The notes under the pieces: model-generated | What the model saw: the letters and a program-made list of their open reading frames with translations, nothing else | What the model was told of the DNA's origin: nothing | The model's database searches: none | Program-made: the position numbers and the translations under genes | DNA from: Parcubacteria group bacterium | GTDB lineage: Bacteria > Patescibacteriota > Minisyncoccia > Phycocordibacterales > CALRHW01 | Length of the DNA: 12,762 nucleotides | Direction: 5' to 3' | Assembly: GCA_943359555.1 (NCBI GenBank) | Contig: CALRHW010000013.1 | Coordinates: 1-12,762 of the forward strand | Part shown: positions 5,528-11,791 of the stretch, piece by piece | Layout: the number at the start of each line of letters is the position of its first letter | Position numbering within the stretch: the first letter of the stretch is position 1

Positions 5528-8002
5528 ATGCCGAAAATTATAACTGACAAAAACCAAAAAGTCGTCTTGCTAGACGTGCACGCAATAATTCATCGTGCAT
5601 ATCACGCTCTGCCAGATTTTGCTTCTAAAAACGGTGAGCCGACAGGTGCGCTTTACGGACTCTGCACGATGTTGCTGAAAATCGTTGGTGAACTTTCTCC
5701 AGATTTTATTATCGCTTGTTTTGATTTGCCGGAAAAAACGCATCGCCACGAAGTTTACAAAGAATACAAAGGCACTCGCAAAAAAATAGATGACGAGCTT
5801 GTGGTTCAGCTGGAGCGGGCAAAAGATGTTTTTACTGCTTTTAATATTCCGATGTATTCGTATCCGGGTTTTGAAGCCGACGACGTGCTCGGAACCATAG
5901 TAGAAGATTTAAAGGACGACAAAAAAACCGACATTATTATTGCCTCTGGCGATATGGACACAATGCAACTCATAGACGGAAAAAAGGTGCGCGTCTACAC
6001 TTTGCGAAAAGGTATAAAAGATACGGTGATTTACGACGAGCCAGCGGTGCTAGAACGTTTTGGTTTTGGGCCTTTACTTTTGCCTGATTACAAGGGTTTG
6101 CGAGGCGATCCATCTGACAACATTATTGGTATTGCAGGCATCGGAGAAAAGACCGCGACTACACTAATACAAAAGTTTGGTTCTTTGGAAAAAATGTTTA
6201 AGGTGCTGAAAAAAGCCGGCCCGGATTTTAAAGAGTTTAAAGAAGCGGGAATTACTCCGCGGATTATTGAGCTTTTAGTAAAAGGCGAAGATGAAGCACT
6301 TTTTTCAAAAACACTCGCGACAATTCGTAGAGATGCGCCGATAGATTTTAAACTTCCAGAAAAAAAATGGAAAGATTCTGTTGACTTGAAGATACTTGAA
6401 GCACTTTTTGCACAGCTTGAGTTTCGCGCAATGATGGGACGAGTGGAAAGTGCGCTTGGAATAAAGAAAATTCCACTGCAGGCGAGCTTACTGGGAGGAA
6501 GTGAGTTTGGAAATAGTGGTGAGTTTGCGGGAGAAGACGCCTACGGTGACGCAAGTAAATTTGGGCACGCTTCAAATGTTGCTGAGCGAGAAACACTTCC
6601 CGAACTTGAAGAAAAAAAACTTTCACTCGCGCTTTGGATTATTGATTCAAACATTACAAGTCCTACTATTGAAGACATTTTAAATTTTGCGCACACCGAC
6701 TCTGTGCTAAAAGCTCGCGATATGATTTATGGTGAGCTTGAAAAAAGAAATTTGATGAAAGTTTTTCGCGAAATAGAAGAGCCACTTATGAAAGTGATAG
6801 AAGCGATGCAAAATCGCGGAATAAAAATAGACGTGAAATATCTCCGTGAGCTTTCAAAACAATATCACAGCGAGCTGGAAAAACTTGAAAAAAATATTTG
6901 GCGTGAAGCTGGCGAAGAGTTTAATATCAATTCTCCAAAACAACTCGGCGTAATACTTTTTGATAAGCTCGCGCTTACTGTAAAAGGCCTCAAAAAAACT
7001 GCTGGCGGTGTGCGATCTACTCGTGAATCAGAGCTTGAAAAAATGATAGGGCTTCATCCAATCATTGATTACATTTTAAAATATCGTACGCTTCAAAAAC
7101 TTGTTTCTACATATATAGACCCGCTTCCCGTGCTTTTAGCCGAGGACGGACGACTTCACACGACTTTTTTGCAGACGGGTACGACGACTGGGCGAATGTC
7201 TTCAAATAATCCAAATCTGCAAAACATTCCTATAAAAACCGAAGAGGGTAGAAAAATTCGCGACGCTTTTGTGGCGGAAAAAGGTTTCAAGCTCGTCACT
7301 TTTGATTATTCACAAATTGAACTCCGTATTGCGGCGCTTCTTTCGGGCGACAAAAAACTCATTGATATTTTTAAATCTGGCGGAGATATTCACGAAGCTG
7401 TCGCATCTTCAGTTTTTAAAGTCCCTCGCGAAAAAGTAGACAAAGAAATGCGACGAAAAGCAAAAGTCATAAACTTTGGCATTCTTTACGGAATGGGCGT
7501 GAGTGCTTTAAAGAAAAATCTTGCTAGTACTCGCGAAGAAGCACAGATTTTTTACGACGAATATTTTAAAAATTTCAGCGGACTCGCGCAATATCTTGAA
7601 GAAGTAAAAGTGAGTGCAAAAAAACTCGGCTACACAGAAACTTTTTTTGGTCGTCGGCGATATTTTCCAAACATTAAATCCAAGCTTCCTTTTATTCAGG
7701 CGCAGAACGAACGTATGGCTATCAACGCGCCGATTCAAGGCACTTCTGCAGATATTATCAAGATAGCAATGGTGCAAATTTACGAATACATTTTACGAGA
7801 AAAACTTTCTTCTGAACTTTTTATGCTTCTTCAGGTGCATGACGAACTCGTGTTTGAAATAAGAGAAGATATTGTCGCAAAAGTGACGCCAGAGCTGGAG
7901 CGGATTATGCAATCGGTGCTTACTCTAGAACAGACTGAAGGTATACCACTCGCTGTAAACGGCGAGGTCGGGGATAATTGGGGGCAAACAGAACCACTTT
8001 AG
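5528..8002 (+). CDS. polA: DNA polymerase I (PolA), without proofreading domain
   Basis: PolA fills gaps and removes RNA primers in replication and excision repair. The 824-residue protein begins with a 5'-nuclease (FEN) domain, about 10-300: acidic residues include D16, E116, D118, D119, D142, D144, D194 and D197, and the helix-hairpin-helix lies around GIAGIGEKTA (201-210). The polymerase domain, about 410-824, shows motif A DYSQIELR with D593, motif B RRKAKVINFGILYG (642-655, including F650) and motif C HDE (771-773). The stretch between, about 310-405, is short and lacks the acidic DTE motif of the 3'-5' exonuclease, with a glycine/serine-rich low-complexity part at 322-350. Length resembles Taq polymerase (832). 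The gene begins three bases after the tsaE stop, suggesting translational coupling, and holA follows. Confidence 0.96.
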   Translation: MPKIITDKNQKVVLLDVHAIIHRAYHALPDFASKNGEPTGALYGLCTMLLKIVGELSPDFIIACFDLPEKTHRHEVYKEYKGTRKKIDDELVVQLERAKDVFTAFNIPMYSYPGFEADDVLGTIVEDLKDDKKTDIIIASGDMDTMQLIDGKKVRVYTLRKGIKDTVIYDEPAVLERFGFGPLLLPDYKGLRGDPSDNIIGIAGIGEKTATTLIQKFGSLEKMFKVLKKAGPDFKEFKEAGITPRIIELLVKGEDEALFSKTLATIRRDAPIDFKLPEKKWKDSVDLKILEALFAQLEFRAMMGRVESALGIKKIPLQASLLGGSEFGNSGEFAGEDAYGDASKFGHASNVAERETLPELEEKKLSLALWIIDSNITSPTIEDILNFAHTDSVLKARDMIYGELEKRNLMKVFREIEEPLMKVIEAMQNRGIKIDVKYLRELSKQYHSELEKLEKNIWREAGEEFNINSPKQLGVILFDKLALTVKGLKKTAGGVRSTRESELEKMIGLHPIIDYILKYRTLQKLVSTYIDPLPVLLAEDGRLHTTFLQTGTTTGRMSSNNPNLQNIPIKTEEGRKIRDAFVAEKGFKLVTFDYSQIELRIAALLSGDKKLIDIFKSGGDIHEAVASSVFKVPREKVDKEMRRKAKVINFGILYGMGVSALKKNLASTREEAQIFYDEYFKNFSGLAQYLEEVKVSAKKLGYTETFFGRRRYFPNIKSKLPFIQAQNERMAINAPIQGTSADIIKIAMVQIYEYILREKLSSELFMLLQVHDELVFEIREDIVAKVTPELERIMQSVLTLEQTEGIPLAVNGEVGDNWGQTEPL

Positions 8003-8026
8003 GGTGCGCAGAATAGCAAAAATACC

Positions 8027-8743
8027 ATGTTATATTTTTTACACGGCACAGACTCTACACAGTCACGCAAAAAGCTCCACGAGCTACTGGATACTCTGCA
8101 CAAAAAAAAGCCCGACGCCGAGCTTTTTAAAATGGAAGGGGGAGAGTGGGACCAAGCACGATTTGAAGAATTCATCGGTGGGCAAGGGCTTTTTGAAAAT
8201 AAATATATTGTCGTGCTGGATAAGATTTTTGAAAATGAAGAGGCGAAAGAGCGGATCACGGATTTGTTGAAAGAATTGTCGCTTTCAGAAAATGTTTTCA
8301 TTTTTATTGAAGGTCATGTAGATGCGCCGACCATAAAAAAGATAGAAAAATATGCACAAAAAGCGCAAAAGTTTGAAGAAAAAGAAAAAACCGTAGCAAA
8401 GACTTTTAACATTTTTTCTCTGACCGACGCTTTTGGTCGCCGTGATAAAAAACAACTTTGGATTTTATACAATCAAGCCGTCGTAAGCGGTTCCGAGCCA
8501 GAAGAAATTCACGGCATTTTATTTTGGCAATTAAAAAGTATTCTCATCGCTCTTGGTTCAAAAAGTGTCGCGGATTCTGGACTCAAGCCATTTGTATTTG
8601 ATAAAGCCTCAGGTTTTGCTAAAAATTATTCGCGCGAAGAATTACAAAAAATGTCCGCACAGTTTGTAGATATCTATCACAACGCTCGGCGAGGTCTCGT
8701 AGAAATGGACGTTGCGATTGAGAAATTTATTTTAAGGCTGTAA
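8027..8743 (+). CDS. holA: DNA polymerase III delta subunit (HolA-like)
   Basis: HolA is the clamp-loader subunit that opens the sliding clamp during replication. The 238-residue protein begins with the family's MLYFLHGTDS segment, followed by FENKYIVVLDKIF (56-68) and SENVFIFIEG (87-96). It ends with a helical collar-like region whose KKQLWILYNQAV (141-152) and EEIHGILFWQLKSIL (159-173) segments are typical. It is much shorter than E. coli HolA (343), which seems usual for these small genomes. As in the family, no Walker motif is present. It lies 24 bases after polA without a visible Shine-Dalgarno sequence and is most likely the last gene of the tsaE-polA-holA unit. It converges on tRNA-Lys; I see no strong terminator in the 36-base gap. 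Assignment is by overall pattern, so somewhat less sure than for polA. Confidence 0.85.
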   Translation: MLYFLHGTDSTQSRKKLHELLDTLHKKKPDAELFKMEGGEWDQARFEEFIGGQGLFENKYIVVLDKIFENEEAKERITDLLKELSLSENVFIFIEGHVDAPTIKKIEKYAQKAQKFEEKEKTVAKTFNIFSLTDAFGRRDKKQLWILYNQAVVSGSEPEEIHGILFWQLKSILIALGSKSVADSGLKPFVFDKASGFAKNYSREELQKMSAQFVDIYHNARRGLVEMDVAIEKFILRL

Positions 8744-8779
8744 AATATAGAAACAGTGCAGTAAATGCAAATTATCGTG

Positions 8780-8852
8780 TCCGCCCACCAGGACTCGAAC
8801 CTGGGACCAAGTGCTTAAAAGGCACCTGCTCTACCAACTGAGCTATAGGCGG
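8780..8852 (-). tRNA. tRNA-Lys (anticodon UUU)
   Basis: This 73-base gene folds as a standard cloverleaf. The acceptor is CCGCCTA with TGGGCGG (one T-G pair) and the discriminator is A at 8780. The D-arm is GCTC/GAGC, the anticodon arm GGTGC-CTTTTAA-GCACT gives anticodon TTT, and the T-arm is CCAGG-TTCGAGT-CCTGG. CCA is not encoded: CAC follows the discriminator. Two partial copies of its 5' part lie just upstream. Confidence 0.97.
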
Positions 8853-8878
8853 ATGTAAAAACTGAACAATATCTGCCC

Positions 8879-8911
8879 GCTGAATTTCTACCAAGACAGC
8901 TATAGGCGGAT
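8879..8911 (-). repeat. Decayed 5' tRNA-Lys fragment, copy 1
   Basis: These 33 bases are identical to 8943-8975, 64 bases away. The last 25 (8887-8911) match the 5' end of tRNA-Lys (8830-8854) at 22 positions; identity continues for eight more bases outside the gene (8855-8862 against 8912-8919). The copy covers tRNA positions 1 to about 23 (acceptor 5' strand and D-loop TTGGTAGA). In the tRNA sense, CAG of the D-arm has become GTC. GCTG and CAGC at its borders can pair into a new hairpin. Confidence 0.85.
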
Positions 8912-8942
8912 GTAAAAACAAAACACTCATTATCTTACCTTA

Positions 8943-8975
8943 GCTGAATTTCTACCAAGACAGCTATAGGCGGAT
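8943..8975 (-). repeat. Decayed 5' tRNA-Lys fragment, copy 2
   Basis: This is an exact second copy of 8879-8911. Flanking TA (8941-8942) lets the hairpin extend to TAGCTG/CAGCTA, six bp around the D-loop sequence. After the shared bases, the similarity to the outside of the tRNA gene is lost. Nothing else is seen between 8853 and 9009 apart from these two copies. Confidence 0.85.
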
Positions 8976-9009
8976 ATTAAACGAAGCGAATATCAGAAAA
9001 TATAACAGA

Positions 9010-9402
9010 TTATAGCGGTAAATCAATAGCGTAAAATCCAGCCCCGGAAAGCATTAGTGATAAAGCCATCACAAACACAAAAACCTGAAGCCATATTTCT
9101 GTGGTGTCCAGCACTTCTCCGCGTGATCCTTTTCTTATGAATACTCCGATTGTTAAAAGTATTAACAAAAGTGCAGAGATTTGTGTGTAAAGACCAATTA
9201 AAATTAATATTCCAGAAAGCAAAAACAAAACTGATACTATTTTAGACACTTTATCTTGAGGCACAGACAAGTCGCCGTCCACAGTAAACAATGGCCTTAA
9301 TTTTTTATATGATTTAGAAATAACAAAAGCTCCAAGCGCGATTCGCAAAAAAGGTGGCGCAAATAAAGCGTATGTTAAAAAATCTGGAAATATACTGAGC
9401 AT
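9010..9402 (-). CDS. DoxX-family small membrane protein
   Basis: This 130-residue protein has about four hydrophobic segments: residues 8-29, 50-69, 72-86 and 105-121. The sequence features resemble DoxX proteins, including FLRIALGAFVISKSYKK near the N-terminus, IGLYTQISALLLIL in the middle and the ending LSGAGFYAIDLPL. DoxX proteins are inner-membrane proteins with poorly defined, often redox- or quinol-related roles; I infer no substrate. I start at the ATG at 9400-9402, which is preceded at six bases by a perfect TATAAT. An upstream TTG at 9429 would add nine residues and overlap that promoter. The gene is divergent from the RNA methyltransferase gene and its stop lies about 35 bases from the tRNA-fragment repeats. 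Confidence 0.78.
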   Translation of the reverse strand: MLSIFPDFLTYALFAPPFLRIALGAFVISKSYKKLRPLFTVDGDLSVPQDKVSKIVSVLFLLSGILILIGLYTQISALLLILLTIGVFIRKGSRGEVLDTTEIWLQVFVFVMALSLMLSGAGFYAIDLPL

Positions 9403-9408
9403 TAGTTT

Positions 9409-9417
9409 ATTATACCA
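9409..9417 (-). promoter_or_regulatory. Extended -10 promoter of the DoxX-like gene
   Basis: On the minus strand TGG followed by a perfect TATAAT (9409-9414) ends six bases before the ATG. No convincing -35 is present, as is usual for extended -10 promoters. A leaderless mRNA is predicted. Confidence 0.6.
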
Positions 9418-9447
9418 AAGTCTTATCAAATGGTGTATGGTGTAAAT

Positions 9448-9921
9448 ATGAAATCATACGTTATTCTTCACAACATACGAAGCATACACAATGTCGGCTC
9501 TATTTTTCGTACAGCTGACGCAGTGGGTGTGACGAAGATTTTTTTGACAGGTTATACCCCGACACCCGTTGACCGTTTTTCGCGACCAAGAAAAGACCTC
9601 GCAAAAGTGGCTCTCGGCGCCGAAAAAGATATTCCTTGGGAATATTTTAAAAACCCGTCGGGCTTGATAAGAAAACTGCGCGCGGTAGGGGTTTTTGTCG
9701 TGGCTATTGAGCAGGCACCGCGCGCAATCAATTACAAAAAAGCCCGCACACGCATAAAATTTCCCGTAGCTTTTGTATATGGAAATGAAGTAGAGGGGAT
9801 TACTCCGAAAATTTTAAAAGAATGCGATATCATTGCAGAAATACCAATGTCTGGTAAAAAAGAATCACTCAACGTTTCCGTATCGGCAGGCATCACACTT
9901 TTTTCACTGCTCAAAAAGTAG
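9448..9921 (+). CDS. SpoU/TrmH-family RNA 2'-O-methyltransferase
   Basis: These SPOUT enzymes methylate ribose 2'-OH groups of tRNA or rRNA with S-adenosylmethionine, using a trefoil knot. All three motifs are visible in the 157-residue protein: motif 1 from N9 through NVGSIFRTADA with R21, motif 2 YGNEVEG (111-117), and motif 3 IPMSGKKESLNVSVSAG (132-148). It is a bare catalytic domain without the N-terminal RNA-binding extension of RlmB or TsnR, so the target cannot be named. I prefer the ATG at 9448 because the protein then starts MKSYVILHNIRS, as the fold requires. The frame also allows an ATG at 9430 (six more residues). No Shine-Dalgarno sequence is evident. It converges with the lamin-tail protein gene, 18 bases apart. 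Confidence 0.92.
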   Translation: MKSYVILHNIRSIHNVGSIFRTADAVGVTKIFLTGYTPTPVDRFSRPRKDLAKVALGAEKDIPWEYFKNPSGLIRKLRAVGVFVVAIEQAPRAINYKKARTRIKFPVAFVYGNEVEGITPKILKECDIIAEIPMSGKKESLNVSVSAGITLFSLLKK

Positions 9922-9939
9922 ACGTCCCCAACAATCCTC

Positions 9940-10785
9940 CTATCTAGGAAAAGTACTTACGAGTTTACCTTGTGCGTCCAGCAAATCCAATTTTTCACCA
10001 CCATCTAGCCAAAGTGCGGTTCTGCTGTTTAGATAAACCATCCATCGTGATTTATAAAAATCATTGTCATTTTGGTGTAAAACAGTGCATCCAGCGTATG
10101 ACAAAGTATTTTTTACAAACTGGTGACAAGAATTCGGCAGATTGTCTGGAGGATTATTTGTTGGAGATTCACAAGCAAAAAAAGAGCCGACATAACCCAT
10201 ACAAATATTATTGTTTCTCATAGATTTTGGTAGAGTGTCTATATCTATACGCGGACACTCTTCTGGTAAATCAGGTACAAAATTTTGTTTGTTTTCAAAA
10301 TAACCAGTGCAAGCATTTAGTCTAAAAGATTCACCAATAGGAGAAGTACCAGAAACAATAATTATGTCTTGGTTTGAGCTAACCACGAGTGGTTGTTCTG
10401 GTTGGTTTTTAGGAAAAGGTGAAGCATTGCCTATTGTCGCTCGTCTACCAGTAACCCTACTTACAATACTCCAACCCGTTAGATTTATCGGCACATTGGT
10501 CTCGCGTATTCCAATCGTGACATATTCATATCTTGCAAAAACTTCAGGTTTTTTAAGATTTTTTATTGTTACATAATTTGTAAAAGGGGAAAGACCTTGT
10601 GCTATGTTTTGCTCTCTCTGTGTTTTTTCTTGTGTGTCTACGTTTGTTTGTTTGTTTTGTGTTTGGGTGTTGTTGCTGTTTGTGTTTGTTTTTTGAGTAT
10701 TAAAAACGTTTTTAGTCTCTGGAGATGACATTAAAACAGCGACTGCGACTATTATGATAATTAAAAGTGGAAGGAAAGCTTTCAT
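9940..10785 (-). CDS. Membrane-anchored lamin-tail-domain-like surface protein
   Basis: This is a 281-residue protein with an N-terminal hydrophobic anchor or signal (about 4-20, LLIIIIVAVAVL), then a low-complexity Q/N/T-rich linker to about residue 60. The folded region begins near YVTIKNLKKPEV and resembles lamin-tail domains (LTD) that I associate with Parcubacterial proteins: INLTGWSIVS, a DIIIVSGTSPIGESFRLNACTGY-like strand region, and conserved cysteine segments. Seven cysteines follow, all outside the membrane if the anchor orientation is right, so disulfides are possible. No enzyme motif is seen; binding to nucleic acid or other surface polymer is known for some LTDs but not shown here. 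I chose the ATG at 10783-10785, four bases after the mutM stop; the frame extends 18 residues upstream inside mutM. It is probably transcribed with mutM and perhaps also from its own -10. Confidence 0.72.
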   Translation of the reverse strand: MKAFLPLLIIIIVAVAVLMSSPETKNVFNTQKTNTNSNNTQTQNKQTNVDTQEKTQREQNIAQGLSPFTNYVTIKNLKKPEVFARYEYVTIGIRETNVPINLTGWSIVSRVTGRRATIGNASPFPKNQPEQPLVVSSNQDIIIVSGTSPIGESFRLNACTGYFENKQNFVPDLPEECPRIDIDTLPKSMRNNNICMGYVGSFFACESPTNNPPDNLPNSCHQFVKNTLSYAGCTVLHQNDNDFYKSRWMVYLNSRTALWLDGGEKLDLLDAQGKLVSTFPR

Positions 10786-10789
10786 CTGT

Positions 10790-11740
10790 CTATTGTAGAA
10801 GTTTTTGGTGGGTATTGCAAAAATGCGCACTTCTTCCACCGATCACTTTTCTAGAGATAATTCCACGACATCCATGCTTTAAACACTCCTCATCTTTTCT
10901 TTGGTAGACTTTGTGTTTAAGTTGGAACCTTCCTTTTTCGCCGTTTACGTTTCTATAATCCGACATTGAGTCTCCACCAAAGTCTATTCCTTTTGCGAGA
11001 AGTGAACGTGTTGCCGTGTACATTTTTTTAAGAAGAGTGTTTGGAATTTGTGAAGGTTTTGATTCTGGGTGTACTCCACTTTTCCATAATATTTCATCAG
11101 AATAAATATTTCCAATGCCAGCGATAAGAGATTGATCCATCAAAACTGTTTTTATTTTTCCGTTGGGCTTTTTAAGCAAACATTTTTTAAATATTTCAAA
11201 ACTGAAACTTTTATCTATCGGCTCTGGGCCGAGTTCACGCAGATCGTGCGACTCCGTGAGTTTTTTTGTTTCTAAAAGTGTCACTTTGGCAAACTTTCTA
11301 GTATCAGATAACGCAACATGTTTTCCGTTTGAAAGAATAATTATAAAATGTACACGCGCATTAAATGGATCGTCGCGAAGCGGTCCAGCGTGTTTCGCCA
11401 GCCAAACTCCCGCTGATTTTGCACTCTTTCCACCAGCCTTTTTCACGGTAGTTTTTTTATAAACACCGTAAAGTAAATGCCCCGTCATTTTCATGTGTAC
11501 TAAAATAGTGAGCTCTCCACTTAAATGAATTAGCACATTTTTTCCACGCCTACCTGCAGAAAGTATTTTTTTACCAACACATTTTTTGCGAAAGGTTTTG
11601 AAAAACGTTTTATCTTTTATGTTGTTTTTTCCTTTGTGAAAAGCGCTGTCGTAGTCTGTCCAGACGTCTTTTATATAAAGTCCGGGCAAAACACCTTGCA
11701 AACCCGTCGCCGTAGTATGCACTTCTGGGAGTTCTGGCAT
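10790..11740 (-). CDS. mutM: Formamidopyrimidine-DNA glycosylase (MutM/Fpg)
   Basis: MutM is a bifunctional glycosylase/AP lyase that removes 8-oxoguanine and other oxidised purines from DNA. The catalytic PELPEV start (P2, E3), the GRRGKN beta-hairpin lysine near residue 67, MKMTGHL, DTRKF and the H2TH segment DQSLIAGIGNIYSDEILW are all present. At 316 residues it is longer than usual (about 270), partly through a lysine-rich loop near 94-118. The C-terminal zinc finger is unusual: C-x2-H and C-x2-H (ECLKHGC and HFCNTHQ) where most Fpg proteins have four cysteines, although an extra cysteine lies two residues after the first histidine. The finger arginine (GGRSAHFC) is kept. It is divergent from the amidase gene and heads a unit with the lamin-tail protein. 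Confidence 0.94.
   Translation of the reverse strand: MPELPEVHTTATGLQGVLPGLYIKDVWTDYDSAFHKGKNNIKDKTFFKTFRKKCVGKKILSAGRRGKNVLIHLSGELTILVHMKMTGHLLYGVYKKTTVKKAGGKSAKSAGVWLAKHAGPLRDDPFNARVHFIIILSNGKHVALSDTRKFAKVTLLETKKLTESHDLRELGPEPIDKSFSFEIFKKCLLKKPNGKIKTVLMDQSLIAGIGNIYSDEILWKSGVHPESKPSQIPNTLLKKMYTATRSLLAKGIDFGGDSMSDYRNVNGEKGRFQLKHKVYQRKDEECLKHGCRGIISRKVIGGRSAHFCNTHQKLLQ
10792..10797 (-). promoter_or_regulatory. Possible internal -10 before the lamin-tail gene
   Basis: On the minus strand TACAAT (10792-10797) ends six bases before the ATG at 10785, inside the last codons of mutM. No -35 or TG is seen. It is listed because the spacing equals that of the better promoters in the window. Confidence 0.3.
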
Positions 11741-11746
11741 GCGCTG

Positions 11747-11774
11747 ATTATATACAAAAAACAGACATTGTCAT
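11747..11774 (-). promoter_or_regulatory. Promoter of mutM, predicted leaderless start
   Basis: On the minus strand ATGACA (11769-11774), a 16-base spacer and a perfect TATAAT (11747-11752) end six bases before the mutM ATG. The -35 lies beside the amidase -10, so the two divergent promoters share a 51-base gap and polymerase could hardly sit on both at once. Confidence 0.7.
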
Positions 11775-11776
11775 TG

Positions 11777-11785
11777 TGATATACT
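11777..11785 (+). promoter_or_regulatory. Extended -10 promoter of the amidase gene
   Basis: TGA (11777-11779) followed by TATACT (11780-11785) ends six bases before the ATG at 11792. No clear -35 is present. A leaderless or nearly leaderless transcript is predicted. Confidence 0.6.
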
Positions 11786-11791
11786 TTTGCC

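Noticed and set aside
6348..6626. Reverse ORF inside polA
   Set aside because: It mirrors the low-complexity linker of PolA and has no start signals or recognisable motifs.
8744..8779. Terminator between holA and tRNA-Lys
   Set aside because: Only short TGCA self-complementary pieces and no T-tract on either strand.
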